Positions 34,907 through 46,976 of a stretch of 64,000 nt of DNA are shown one piece after another. How positions within the stretch are numbered: the stretch's first letter is position 1; each line of letters starts with the position of its first letter. Location: the NCBI GenBank assembly GCA_039707655.1, contig CM077667.1:417737409-417801408 (forward strand). The letters run 5' to 3'. The position numbers were made by a program, and so were the translations under genes. A model generated the notes under the pieces. It was not told the DNA's origin and did not search any database. It saw only the letters and a list, made by a program, of their open reading frames with translations. This DNA is from Elymus sibiricus (Eukaryota; Streptophyta; Magnoliopsida; Poales; Poaceae).

Positions 34907-35269
34907 GTTCGCGGTAGATTCCAGGCGCTCGTACTTTTATCATCGCTCCAGACGCTGGGCCGGCTGGTTGGGCCCAGCAAGACTGCGCGTGTTGAGTGAC
35001 TTTTTTTAATTCATGATATTAATACATTTTTGATGTTATATGCTCATTCTATTATTCAAATACACAACTATTAAATAATTATATGCCCAAAACACTGTTT
35101 TGAGTTACTCGTATATTGATTGTATTTTCTTAACACACAGTTAGTTAAAAATTTGACAACATGTATTAAAAATAATTATGTAATCATAATAAATTTTAGT
35201 AATGCATTAAAACTGTTCAAATTTAACTAAAATAAATGGACGCATTTCTTGAAATACAAGAATGATTTT

Positions 35270-35600
35270 ACACAGTAAGTTATTAATACACATTGTCAAA
35301 AAAAATCATCATTCTATTAAGAAAATGTTCACCATAAATTACAAAAAGTTCACCGTGCATTATGTAAAATGTTCATCATATCTTACGAAAAGTGTTCAAC
35401 ATATTAAAAAAAATGTTCAATATGCATTTAAAATATGTTTAACATATATGTCCAAAAGCTCATTACATTAATGTTCACCGTTTGTAAACAAAAGTTCATG
35501 GTGCATTAAAAAATGATCACTATACACAGAAAAAGTGTCCACAATACATTAAAAAATGGACATGCGTATTTGAAAACATGTTCATCATATACTGAAACCC
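35270..35600 (+). repeat. Degenerate AAAATGTTCA(T/C)-type minisatellite
   Basis: About ten diverged units of 28-36 bases built on AAAATGTTCAYYATAYATTA in the core of the foldback element. Copies are too diverged for a strict period. Confidence 0.65.
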
Positions 35601-35874
35601 ATCCTAAAAAATTTTCAGTAAGTATGTTAAAAGCCCAGGAGAAAAAACAACCCAGTGAATGAAATAAAAAGAAGGAAAAAGAAAAAAAAACTAAAAATAA
35701 GCCAAAACCAGAAACAAAAGTAAAGCATAAGAGAAAAGAAACGAAAAGAAATTGGGCAACGAACGAGGCCTAGCACGCGCGCCAGTAAAACGTCAAACGA
35801 AAAAAAAATTTGGAGGGCCTCGCTCGGCCCAAATGCCGGCCCAGCGTGCGAAGCGATTATAAAAGAGCGAAAGC

Positions 35875-35918
35875 TTGTTCAGTACGCCAGGTCGCAGGTT
35901 CGAATCCTGCCGGCTTTT
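35875..35918 (+). other. tRNA-like half in the right arm
   Basis: GTCGCAGGTTCGAATCCTGC (35891-35910) forms a perfect 5-bp T-arm stem with a canonical B box GGTTCGAATCC (35897-35907). It is the inverted counterpart of the block at 34840-34906, but its 5' (D-arm) half is diverged. Confidence 0.6.
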
Positions 35919-36535
35919 GTTTTTAGTTTGTTTTATTTATTTGTTCAATGGGGGTTTATGTGATTACGTATAAAGCAAGGGGGTTTTCTGCAAAAAAAAA
36001 TCCCACATCAGCACCTTACAAACGGCCCCGCCGGTCAGATACACCGTCAATACGTGTTTATACGCGGTTTAGCCCGTATTGCAACGATTAGCCTCAAACG
36101 TGATACTGACTTGCAAAAAATCTGAATAGTGATACTGATCCGTTACAACTGCCCCAAATGTGATACTTCCTTGCAATTAACTCGCTCCGTCTGCCAGTAA
36201 TCGGTCGCCCTCGCTCCGTAGCAGCCTTAGCTACAGAGGAACAATTCAATTCTCCGTGGCAATCGGGAGCGGTATACTATACGGTATACCTTTGTAGACA
36301 GGGTACCTTTCATCAGCGTCCCTTGAGAGGGACGGTCGCCCAGTCCTCCCTGCCACTATACATCTGTACAAGCTACTAGACATGGACGTGGGGCTGTCCT
36401 GGCTTCTGGGATGGTGACGCCTACGTCTGTATCTCGGTGTCTGTACGTAGGTGTGGTACCAAGGCAACACCCAACCACTAACTGATATACTCCTACCTAG
36501 ACATGCTGAGAATAAAATGTATACCGCTCTTTTTA

Positions 36536-37911
36536 GAGCATCTACAGCCACGGACTGCATATCCCGGCGCGTATGCGGGTACTGGCCCGACACTCCTCGA
36601 ATCTTGTCGTTCACATCCGTGTATCTTATATCCGGTCTCTCATATCCATACTAGCATGCAACATAGATAAAAAAATATAGATCAACCCACAAACATAGAA
36701 TCGGACAGATGAATGCACATTCCGATCACCAAAAAAACACCGCCGGATGTCCAAAAGATCGCCACAGTTCACATAATTCATATGAATGACGGACAAATTT
36801 AAACTAGATTACTAAAAACTTGAAAATTGAAGTCGGAGACGGCGGACATTCATCACTTCCTCGCCGACCCTTTGCCCTTCCGGTCGCCGGCGCAACTGTA
36901 GGCGTCGGCAGCTGGTGGCGGGTCGTCCGAGTCATCCGATGAGGAGCTGTGATCATCGTCTTCGTCGGAGGTGTCGGAGAGGATGACGAGCCCTTTTAGC
37001 CACTGGACCTCCCTGTCCTGCTGCTGCTTGAGCTTCGCGAGCCGAGCCTCCTCCGTCGCTGCCTCCGCCGCCTCGCGCTCGGACTGCTCAATGGCAATCC
37101 GGAGCGCCTTGGCGTTCTTCCGACGGAGCCACCACACGTCCGTCTCTGCGGTCGTAAGCGACCGCCGGTAGACCCATTCGAGGAGTCGTGCGTCCTCGTC
37201 GGGCTCCGCCTCCATCCCGCGGCGGTGGCGCACGGACTGCTCCGCCTCCCTCCTCTCCCTTTGCCGCTCCCGCTCGCGGCGGGCGGCGCGCGCCTCTGAT
37301 TCCGGCGTGCGCGTCCTGGCCGGCGTGACGGGCACAAGCACCCACCACTGCCCACGTGGGGGAGCAGCAGTAGGCGGGGGCAAGGGACGGCGTAGGGAAG
37401 GTGCGGAATGCGCCGGCCGCCTGTCGGAGCTGCGCACGTGCGGAATGCGCCGGCGTCCGAGCTGCGCCGGCGAAGAAGCGGCGAGGCTGCAGATCCGGAG
37501 CTGCCCCCGGTCTCCACCTTGGACCGCTCCAAGGCGATGCGTAGGGCAAGCTCATAGTCCGGATCCAGGTCCTCGTCGGAGCGGCTGCCAGAGCTCGACA
37601 TTGCGCCGGATTCGATCGGAATCGATGCGGGGAGAGGAGAGGACGGAGCGAAAGAGAAAAGTGAGTGAGCTAGGGTTTCGAAGCGATGAGCCGAATGGGG
37701 TTTTTTGTGGGACAACCGTTGGGTTGGTTATGGGCCGGGCTTGTCAGGCGGACGTGCCCGGGCCACCCCATACCCGCCCCTTATTTGGGTTGGATATGAG
37801 GGGTACCGGTCAGCCCGGACGTTTGAGGCCTGTTTGAGGCGTCCGTCTGAGTCAAAAAATCGTGACCGGACGGGCTGCCCGGACGTTTGAGACGCCTGGC
37901 TGTAGATGCTC
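36536..37911. mobile_element. PIF/Harbinger-like element, copy 1
   Basis: Ends GAGCATCTACAGCCACGG and, inverted, GAGCATCTACAGCCAGGC. The left flank is TTA (36533-36535) and the right is TTG, consistent with a mutated 3-bp TTA duplication. The last ~200 bp match the last ~200 bp of the element at 60915-62327, including GGATATGAGGG and CGTTTGAGG motifs. No transposase is present, but a minus-strand ORF fills much of the body. Confidence 0.82.
36853..37601 (-). pseudogene. Element-borne ORF with UIM-like and SIM-like motifs
   Basis: A minus-strand ATG at 37601 opens MSSSGSRSDEDLDPDYELALRIALERSK. This frame stays open to 36996, but from ~37440 a second frame (37437-36853) carries the convincing continuation: an R/E-rich helix, ALRIAIEQSE, then LVILSDTSDEDDD followed by an S/D-rich tail. 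One frameshift near 37440-37480 therefore seems likely. Two A-L-R-I-A-(L/I)-E-x-S motifs resemble ubiquitin-interacting motifs, and the hydrophobic-plus-acidic end resembles a SUMO-interacting motif. Both readings are my inference. No known domain name can be given; the ORF lies wholly inside the Harbinger-like element. Confidence 0.55.
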
Positions 37912-38636
37912 TTGGATGCCAAAAGAATGTACAGCTCTTGGTCGCAACGTATAACAACACTTAAAAACTGCTAATCTAAAAAAGTAGGACAAGGAGACTG
38001 TTCTCTGCCTTTTGCTCTTCTAACATGTGCTTTCTGAAACAGCTGGGTTCTCTCTCTCTCTGAATTTCATAATGAAATTGGGGGCCCTTTGGGCTTCTTT
38101 TCCTCTAAAAAAAGAGAGGAGTAATCAGCATTCAGGAGGGAAAGCAGGATGCTGGAGTAGACAGCATCATTGGCGATGACAGTGGCATCAAATAAGAAAG
38201 AAAAGGGAACACCATTCAAGCAACACCTCACAACATATGTCTGTCTTTCCTGTACACAACAGATGTGTCGTCCAAAGCATGGCCGCCATCAAGCCGGAGG
38301 ACAAGCAAGCAACAGGGCCAACAGTATATAGAAACAGCATATGGTTCCATACTTTTCGGTAGTAATATACTAATAGGCGCCGACCGACGCCAAGCAAGTA
38401 GTAGTCAGATCATCATTTACAGGAACACCAAGTCAGACACTATCATACAGCATTGGCTAGCACTACAGATAGAAAGAGTACCTAGGTTTCGAGATTATAC
38501 AGCATTTAGAAGGTCGTCGCCAGTTACGGGTGGTACTTCGAGGTTCGGATGTGATGATTGACCAACTGACCGTCCAGATTTTACAAGATACCATGTCATG
38601 GGCAAAAAACGAAGGTTGCAACAGTTATGTTTGCCC
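37912..38636. other. 3' flank of the dNK gene
   Basis: This contains the probable 3' untranslated region on the minus strand and intergenic DNA, including a CT microsatellite near 38051-38060. No other gene is supported. Confidence 0.5.
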
Positions 38637-41600
38637 CTACTTTGAGAGAAAGGACGACATCGCCCGTCTGAATTCAAGAGATCCTAGAGCAGATTTTGGT
38701 AAAGGGCTGCCTCCAGGGAACCACAAATCACCTCTGCCAGGAAGCATAACCTGTGGGCTTATACTCTTGTCACCATCACTTGTCTCAGCAGGAAGAGCTT
38801 CATTCTTTTTCTTCACAAATTCAAAGAACTCCGCAACTTGCCGAGCATATCTTCATGGGCAACAATGAAACATCAAACGGGTGCACAGATTTGAAGGAAT
38901 TTAAGAGCACATGGGGTGTTCAAGACTTTGGTGATACAGTATTAAAATAACATTGCTGGAAACTATCATTACGTAGAAATTCGATAAAATGCCAGCCTTA
39001 GTTTGTTCTTTGATTAAATGACATGCCATGTGTCAATGACAGTCAGGTCCTGGCAATTTATAAATGCCAAACTAAGACGTGGCATTTTATAAAATCTCCA
39101 CAATATATGCTACTGCCAACAGGAGTATATCTGGAATTAGTACATAAATAATTGAAGAGACAAAATAGCAAATACCATCACCCTGGACACAAGGATAACA
39201 AATTGGAAGTGTGACAACTTTTTCTTACAAGTGTCGAAGTGTATAAATACAGACCTAGCAAGGCTGGACTTGGTCTCAAAAGCATTTCACAGGAATTACA
39301 AAGTTGTATGCACAGAATCACCTATAAGCAACCCAGATTGTTTACAAGTATATGTGTTGTCCGCTCATATCTAACCAGACCTAGACTTCAGATAACTCAC
39401 TTGTAAGTTGTAACAATTTAGCAGGCATGATATATAGTACAGAACTAGTGTCACATAGGTCAAAATAAACAGTAAACTGAAGATGTATCAAAAGCGCATA
39501 GAAATTAGTGAATACTTTACTTTTACAAAATAGATTTTTTCATGTTGAGATTTACACTGAACATACTGAGCAGGTCAATTTACACGTCACAGCTTAACCT
39601 TTTCTATTTGGATTCAATAGGCAACAATTCCAGCAACACTAGTGGAGTTCAATTTTGGAACATGCAGGTCAATACACTATAGTTTCAATGCTTTCAGCTC
39701 AAAGAATATCATATTCTTAACTAATGCCTGCTTAACAATAAAAGAATATAAATAGAAAACTGAAACAATGCTTTCAGGAATATAAAGGTTCTGATCACTT
39801 ACTGCCGTTTAGCTTCAATGTCCTTGTTAAAATCAATGTCATTTTCACAGTCCAGGATCAGAGCAGGAACCTAATTCGGAAGAAGCATCAATATGTGACC
39901 AAATAACTCCTTACCGATCACACTTGGGCAAATAAAGGAAGGAGAAAGTTACCTTCTGGATACTAGAATGCATATGATCTCCTTCCAGGAAGAACACTCG
40001 GTCTCGTATTTCTGGATGTAGTGAGCCCTCCATATGAATTGGAAGCTGACTGACTGACAACAAACCAGAACCTTGTCCTTTGGAAGGAAGTAGCCAGTTT
40101 TCATGTTTCTCATGCAAACCTTGAAGGTAATCAAGACTAACACCACCCTCCTCTGACCTTTTCCGAACCATCATTCTTTTGTGGCAGGTGTCAGGGCTAG
40201 CTCTTAGATAAATAAAACCATCAGGGATAAGACCCGGGAGAGATGACACAACTGGGTCGAACCAGGAGTCGTAAATGCTGATTTCCATCTCGTTCATCCA
40301 CTTAGCTTCATGAACAGCACGGACAAAAACCTGAAAATCAACAATAGTTTGCTCATTAAATAGGAAAAGATGTTGACAGTGGGATAGATCAAAAGTGAAA
40401 ACTAGTGTTTTTGGCAAAGATAGACCTACCATTCTATCACTGAAAACACTTCTTTCCATCAGCCGGAGAGGCTTTATTCCACTTGAAGACTCCCTTTCTT
40501 GCATCACCCTTGTCACAAAGACGTAATTCTGGAAAGTGTATGCATACCTCTGTGGTTCAGCATAGAAAGCATCAAGTATGTTAAAGTGATCAGGCCCAAT
40601 ATCCTGCCACTTTGCAACAGGTTCAGGTACTATTTCCACAAGGTCGCGTAGTTCGATAGTCTCGTTGGCAATTCTTTGAAGGAATGTAGACTTCCCGACA
40701 CTGATATTCCCTTCAACACAGAAGGTGAGCCTCTTTTTTCTGCAAGGCTTAGATGTGTCAGTGTCTTTCACCTCCTCATCAACGCTCTCTTTAATGAACA
40801 AAGTTATACTCTCAGCATGGTTCTTGTGTATGATGCCAACTGAACTTTGCAAGAACTCAACCATCTTCTCATCAGACTTGCCAAAGAACTGCAAAACTCA
40901 GGAAGTGTTAGCACGAGGTGTGTTGAAGTTAGATTGAACCAGCAGAATTTTAAGTGAGGAAATCACCATCATATTCATGTAACAGGATTGTGACAAAGAA
41001 CTAAAGAGAATAAAGCAAACCCGGAAAATAACAAGAAAACAATAATTTGTTCTTTTTTCCTTCAAATTTCAGAATTACACAGTGATAATGCTCCAAGCCT
41101 CCAATGATCACAATCACATGGTGGAACTATTTTATGCAATGCTACGATCAATACGATTTTGACCACATATCTGAAGTTTGTGAGGTGCAGCATTGGCCTA
41201 GGCATAAACTTTAGGACTAAATCGTTGCTGCTGTAGATTTTGGAGCCAATGTGCATTTAGCAGTGCTGTCTCAATTACTAAAACTGAGGAGTGACCACCA
41301 GAATTCTAAATCGTCGTTGCTGTAGATTGTGGAGCCAATGTGTATTTACCGATGCTCTGCCTCACCAGAATTCTAATGCTGAGTTGGTCATCAAAGACGG
41401 AGCGATTGTTTGCAATCTGAGTACAGCAACTCTATTATACCAGAATGCAGGTCTAAGCATATCAGTTGCTTGAGCTAACAATAAGTGGCGGACATTTTCT
41501 CAGGCAACATATGTCAACAGAAATATATTTTCCATGTGACCATGCCAAGTTGTCAATTCTGGCAATTCACAGGAACTGGTGAAGACTCCAAGCATACTTG

Positions 41601-42138
41601 TTGCTTACATACTTTGCAAACAGCAATAAAACAAAGACAAATAGTACGAACAATCCAGAACAGCCCACCCACGCACCTTATCCCGATAGAGCTGCTTGAG
41701 CGGCGCAACGCCATCGAATCCCTTCTCAACGAGCTTCCTCTGGTTCCGCGGCCCGACCCCAGGAATGGCGAGCAGCTCCCCGCTCCCCGTCGCCGCATCG
41801 CCGCGGCCTCTCTGCCTCCTCTCCGGCGAATTACGACCCCCACCTCCTCTGGAGCCCCTCCCCTCTTCATCTTCTTCTCCCTCTCCCTCTGCCGCGGCAA
41901 CATCCCCGCGTCTCGCCGCCTCAGCGGCGCAGCAGAGCCCCCTCCTGGCGACCGCGCCGCCACCGCCGCAGCGCAGCCACGGCAGGGGGCGGAGGCGCGC
42001 GGTGCTTGGCGCCGAGCAAGTGGAGAGGGACGGACCCGCCAGGCGGAGCGCGGGCATGCGGGAGGAGGGCAGCAGCGGCCGGGCCGGGGCCGCGGCCGCG
42101 TCGAGGAAGGAGGCGGCTCGGGGGAGAATCCTGTGCAT
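38637..42138 (-). CDS. dNK: Deoxyribonucleoside kinase (dNK), organelle-targeted, 5 exons
   Basis: Minus-strand exons 42138-41677, 40888-40430, 40330-39953, 39870-39803 and 38850-38637 give 1581 nt, 526 aa plus stop, with GT-AG introns in frame. The start is the ATG at 42138 (MHRILPRAAS); the frame extends upstream only without ATG. The N-terminus (~80 residues, R/A/S-rich, few acids) looks like a mitochondrial or plastid transit peptide. ELLAIPGVGP at ~121-130 is a helix-hairpin-helix-like motif. The kinase domain has a P-loop GNISVGKST (~214-222), a catalytic-type ERS with SDRM at the end of exon 2, and lid arginines (HKRMMVRKR). dNKs phosphorylate deoxynucleosides in the salvage pathway that feeds organellar dNTPs. 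The C-terminus is ~70 residues beyond the kinase core. The frame looks intact. Confidence 0.93.
40331..40429 (-). other. 99-nt in-frame intron of dNK (possible exitron)
   Basis: Intron 2 is 99 nt, divisible by three, phase 0, and contains no in-frame stop, so an unspliced transcript would add 33 residues directly after the SDRM motif. Its splice sites (ATG|GTAGGT and TTTTCAG|G) are good, so splicing is the expected default. Confidence 0.7.
41215..41400. repeat. About 90-bp imperfect tandem duplication in dNK intron 1
   Basis: CTAAATCGT(C/T)G(T/C)TGCTGTAGATT...GGAGCCAATGTG occurs at 41217 and again at ~41306. The units differ by several substitutions and small indels. Confidence 0.75.
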
Positions 42139-42790
42139 CGCTGGCTCAGGCGACGAGGGCAACGGAGGTCGGTCTCCGGCAGGCCACCGGCCGACGTGGC
42201 GGTGACGGGCTGCCGGAAGGGATTGGGTTGCGGTGCGGTGGGGTTTAGGGTTTTGGCGGCGTTATCATCTCGCGGGATGAGGATGGGGAGGTGGTGGAAG
42301 GAAAACTGGTGCGGTGCACACGAGTGGTCCACGGGGACTAGAGCCTGTGCTGGGTCCACGGGAATTGAAAATGCGTAAAATAAGACGGGCCAGTTTCGCT
42401 GTCTCGCCGGTATTGTGTTTTCGGTCCTACGCGCGGTGCATGGACCGGACTCTTTTTAGGCTTTGCAGGCCAGACGGAAGCCGAACGTCCCCTGAAGGAA
42501 CGCCCTACCGGACCGGCCCAGTAGCAGGTTTGTGCAATTCTTCACTCTGTTCTGCATTCTATCTCGTTTATCTTTTCCTTTTTTTTACACCGCTAAAAAA
42601 AAATTATTTTCCTTTTACCATTTTACTTTTGTTTATTAACTAATTTTTTTTATGTTTTATAAAAATTATAATAATAGATGTATTCCACAGACAATTACTT
42701 AAGTTTGAAAAACTATTTTCTCAGTGTTAAATAAATATCTGTGCAACTTCAAAAAAATTCTTGATAGCATTTGAAAAATATATTTCATTG
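42139..42790 (-). promoter_or_regulatory. 5' flank of dNK
   Basis: The first ~200 bp upstream of the start codon are GC-rich and probably include the leader and promoter. No clear TATA box was found. From ~42370 the sequence turns AT-rich. ORFs on the opposite strand here only mirror exon 1. Confidence 0.4.
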
Positions 42791-43290
42791 CTTATTTGAA
42801 TAAGGTTAAATGATTATAAAATAAAAAAAATAGATGTATACGAAAAATGTACAATGTGTATGAAAACATGCATTTAAAATTGTTCCTTATATGTACAAGA
42901 AAATTACAACGTATATGAAAAAAGCAGACATAAAAAAACATATATTCGTATAAAAATAATATACTGAGATAAGATATGAATGAAATTATTTGAAAATTGT
43001 TTAAACGTGTATTAAAATAGTATTTCATGCGTATATGGAAATACAACATGTATGAAAAAATAGACATGAAACAATATATTTAAAAAATGTTAATCACATA
43101 CTTAAAAATTGTTAGACGTGCATAAAAATGTTGTTAATGTATAAAAAATAGACATACAAAACATATAGTATCTTACAAATTGATAATAATGTATTTAAAA
43201 AATGTAAAACATGCATAAAAAGTGTTCTTAATGATTAAGTGTAATATACATCGTGAGTGAAAATAATAGACATGTGGTGAATTAAAAAAA
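42791..43290. repeat. AT-rich degenerate minisatellite
   Basis: Many diverged units around GTATGAAAA-C-ATGCATTTAAAA / ATAGACATACAAAACATAT, similar in style to the core of the foldback element at 35270-35600. Flanking GC-rich blocks with GGACCGG (42434, 42509) and CCGGTCC (43371) suggest a larger element with inverted ends, but I could not define them. Confidence 0.5.
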
Positions 43291-45252
43291 GGAAAAAAAG
43301 AAAACGGTAAAATAAAGTGAAAACCGAGAAAGAAACATAGAAAACCGAAAAAAAAAGAGTAAAACTAGTCCGGTCCAAAAATGCCGCCCTGTAAGTGAGA
43401 TGTAATACGTCTCGGTTCAGGTGATTTGACCTTTTTTTTTAGGGAAAGGTGACTTGACTTGGTAGGCCGGAAATGGAACTGCAAACGCGCATTGTGTTAT
43501 TGGGCCTGACATGTTTGGTAGGCCTATGGGAGACGGTCTTTCGTCTGCAAAAAAAGGACGATCAGTTCTAAATTTCTGGACCCCTTTTTTCCTAGAAAAT
43601 GTTACAAGAGAACGTAAAAAATCACGCTGCCCCGCGCGAACGCCTCGCCGACTGTTTGATGCTATGCACGGATCTTGACGCATGGGAGAGGAGACATATT
43701 GGCTTTGGAACTCGTTTGCTAGAAAACTCGATGCTTTATTATTAAGAGCATCATGGCTATTTCCTGTTTGTGATTTGTATGCTTTTGAAAACAAAAAAGT
43801 AAAGTTTGGCAAATACTTCCTTGTACCGTTGTACGTCTTTTTTGTACTCTCAGTAGTTTTTCCTGGACATGATGTTTGAATCTACAATAAGGCATGGCAA
43901 ATCCCAAGTATTTTTAGCCCTGCCAGTGCCAGTGCAACAGTTTGCGTCGGACAGTGTGATTTGACTCGTGGCTAATGCATGATCTCCAGCTGTTTTGGAG
44001 AGCCTCTCTGAAAGGGTCAGTCGTGGTAGGCGAGCTCTGACTGTTATCTCTTCTTCAGAAAATCCTAACACTCTCTGACGCTAGAACGAAAGCCATGGTC
44101 GAGCAGGACAAGCTGTACGGTTTCAGATGGGAATGAGAGATTTTTTAGCACCACTTTGTGACTTGTTGAACGTAGAAGAGTCTGTCAGGACTTGTTCAGT
44201 TGCTCCTGATATGAAGACAAAGCTTGCCCGACCTAATTTCTGCAGGAAAATACAAAATGTTACTCCGATACTGACTGACCGGACTGGGGTGAGTGAGTCC
44301 CCGGTCTTCCGTTTCCGTTCTGTACAACTTGCAGGGGGTTTGGTAGGGTCTCCGGCTCTTCTCGACTTCAGCTCAGTTATAAGCAAAATTTGCTACGTAC
44401 GTACGTACGTATATTCTTCCAGGATCCAAAACACACGTCCTGCAATCCAGTTGGTGATAGTATCAAATAGATTATCTGGACATCTACAGGACATTGATAA
44501 CTCCACATTTTTCTAAAGTAGGTAGTGCTAGCATCTTATTAGTCCGGTAGAGATGAGCTATCACACGTCCTGCATACATACGGCTGCTCTACAGCTCTAC
44601 CTGCAACAACCAACCCAATGATACACTATACTATAGCCGCAAGGAAACACCAACGAGCAACCACCGCCAATGATTTCACTGGGAAACTTCCAGTATAGGA
44701 AACAATATCGCCGACGGAATATATAGATTCTCGGAAGTAAAACATCCATTTGATGCCATCCTCAACGGCTGCGAGTATATGAATCCGGACGCCAAACGTG
44801 CGATGCACTGCCTGTGTGCCCTATATTATTCAGGTTAAGACTTGAGAGCGCCTGCAGGCTCTGCTAGTTAACAATTAGCTAGCCACAGATGATTCCTGAA
44901 GCGGCAGGTTGCGATGGCGCCATCAGTTAGGTGGGTTCGGGCGGGCTGCGCTGCCGATCGGCGATCATCAACAAAGGGGTTAAGGGGGGCTGCCATATGC
45001 AGCCACGGTTCGGTAGGCCGTATAGATCCATGGAATGTAGGGTAGCGGCTCCGTGTATGTACATTTGGCAAGTAGGCGGAGACGCCGGACATGGTGCGGT
45101 TGCGACTTGCCATTCGCTATAATTGATGCTAATTCCAGCCAGTGCTTATAAATGTAGCGTGGTTAGGGTAGGGAGTGGTACAGCCTATTGTATGTGTATT
45201 ACTAAGAAAGTTTGGTGGTGTCCCAACCCCAACAACTGTAGCGTCACGCTTA
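43291..45252. other. About 2 kb without a recognised gene
   Basis: No ORF with identifiable domains on either strand. There is a CGTA microsatellite (TACGTACGTACGTACG) at 44395-44411. No TIR or LTR pairs were found. Confidence 0.5.
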
Positions 45253-45414
45253 GGCCCTGTTTGTTTGAGCTTGGGCTTCAGCTTTTGCAGCTTCTTATAT
45301 TTAGCTCCAAAAGCCATAAAAGCCCCAAAAGCACCTATTTAGGAGCTTTTATGGCTTCTTGGCCAAAGTGGAGAAGCTGCAAAAGCTGAAGCCCAAGCTC
45401 AAACAAACAGGGCC
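45253..45414. mobile_element. Foldback MITE with GGCCCTGTTTG ends
   Basis: 162 bp flanked by TTA (45250-45252, 45415-45417). The ends GGCCCTGTTTGTTTGAGCTTG and its exact inverse extend into arms of ~55 bp including GGGCTTCAGCTTTTGCAGCTTCT. The near-perfect hairpin suggests a young insertion. The TTA duplication suggests PIF/Harbinger, though similar ends are also known in other superfamilies. Confidence 0.88.
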
Positions 45415-45914
45415 TTAGCGTGGTGTACTGCGATTGCGAGCTTGAGATTCGGGGTTGTGGTTTACATGAGGAACTACTCTGTCTCTATGCGCAGCTTCGA
45501 TAACCAGTCTGTTGCAAGGTCAAGGAGAAAATAGTTACTGCGATTGTAGTATCGTGCACGCATGAACTTGTTGCTACTGCTGTTGGGTCTATTGGCTTGC
45601 AGACATTGTGACCACGGCGGTAATGGATGTACAGTTAAGTAAACCACATTGCCACTCAGCCACTGACAGCCACGTAGGTATGTATATCTGTCTGGCCCTT
45701 TCCTTGGTCTTAAGCAAGTACGATAGAGTGATGTAAGCAGGCTATAAAAGTTGCCACATTAGATTTGTGCCTAGTTAGGCTGGTTGTAATGGGGAGTATC
45801 ATATACTAGTATCATGCATATGATACTAGTGTATGATACTACATCCGTAATGTATGTATCATATGTTAGTATCATAGTATAGTTTATTTATTACCATGCA
45901 TGACACATAGTAAT

Positions 45915-46976
45915 ATGAAAGGAATCTTTTGGAATAGCAGAGGTCTAGCAGACTTGGCTAAAAGGAGATTTCTTAGAGACGCATCTATAGAGCATAAGCT
46001 TGACTTTATGGCTCTACAAGAGACAGGCAGAGATAACTTCACACCACAATTTCTCAACACCATTTCAGGAGGAGTTGATTTTGATTGTCACTGCTTACCA
46101 CCAAGGGGTAGATCTGGGGGGGATCTTACTTGGGGTTAAGTGTGAGACACTAGAGGTGTTGAGTGTGATATATGGTGAGTTTGCCGTCAAATTTCGTGTC
46201 AGGTCAAAAGTTGATGGCTTCAGGTGGGCTCTGGTGGCCGTATATGGAGCGGCACAGCCGGAGCTTAAATCTGAGTTTCTCGCCGATTTAGTGAGAATAT
46301 GCGGAGATGAAAGTCTTCACATTATGGTTGGGAAGACTTTAATATCATTAGAAGACGAGGAAAAAATAATGACAACTTCGTTGGAAGATGGTCACTTATG
46401 TTCAATATGGTTATCGAGAGTCTCGATTTGAGGGAGATTGACCTCACTGGTAGACAATTCACATGGGCAAACTCATTACCGGTGCCAACATATGAGAAGT
46501 TGGACCGGGTTCTGACCAGCATAGAATGGGAACAGAAGTACCCGCTGGTTTCAGTTCATGCCTTGCAAAGAGCCATCTCAGACCACACACCCCTAATGGT
46601 TGACTCTGGGGAAGCGAATCATGTGGGTAATAGAAATATCTTTTCTTTCGAACTAAGTTGGTTCGAGAGGGAAGGATTCATGGATCTCATTGCTACCGAA
46701 TGGGCCAGGGAATCCGGTGGGGCTTCCAGCATGGAAAGGTGGCAAAACAAAATCCGACACTTGCGCCAGTTCTTGAGAGGCTGGGCCAAAAATCAAAGTG
46801 GTATTTACAAAGTGGAAAAAGAGAGGCTTATTCGGCTCATTAATGAGTTAGATGTGAAAGCTGAGTCTACTCTTCTCAACATGTCAGATCGGAATACTAA
46901 AATTGAGGCTGAGAAGAAGTTGCAAACTCTTCTGAGAGAGGAGGAGATACTTCCATGTGGTATTTTCATGTGGTTC
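45915..46976 (+). pseudogene. LINE ORF2 endonuclease region (broken)
   Basis: ATG at 45915. Apurinic-type endonuclease motifs appear in order: FWNSRGL, ALQET, a YGAAQPE stretch, and SDHTPL. The frame is broken by an extra base in the G-run at 46116-46122 and by a lost base in the G-run near 46329-46332. The last readable part ends EEEIL and then, in frame, joins sequence that belongs just before the zinc-binding region. The whole reverse transcriptase domain is therefore missing by a deletion near 46950. Confidence 0.82.

Larger units (their letters stand above)
34492..36181. mobile_element. Foldback/MULE-like element with tRNA-like arms
   Basis: Outer ends GTTAATTGCAAGGAAGTACC (34492) and its inverse ending at 36181 open inverted arms of about 350-480 bp. 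Both arms contain GGCTAAACCGCGTATAAACACG-type sequence and, farther in, a tRNA-like block. The flanks share only GCTCCG (34487-34492 and 36184-36189), so the target duplication is unclear. The ~850-bp core is AT-rich with a degenerate AAAATGTTCA minisatellite. There is no transposase. Class assignment is tentative. Confidence 0.7.

Noticed and set aside
41485..42378. Plus-strand ORF of ~297 codons opposite dNK exon 1
   Set aside because: Antisense to the transit-peptide exon, low complexity, no domain; the minus-strand exon is supported by splice sites and conserved kinase sequence.
44395..44411. CGTA repeat as a regulatory site
   Set aside because: Simple microsatellite without nearby gene; no evidence of function.
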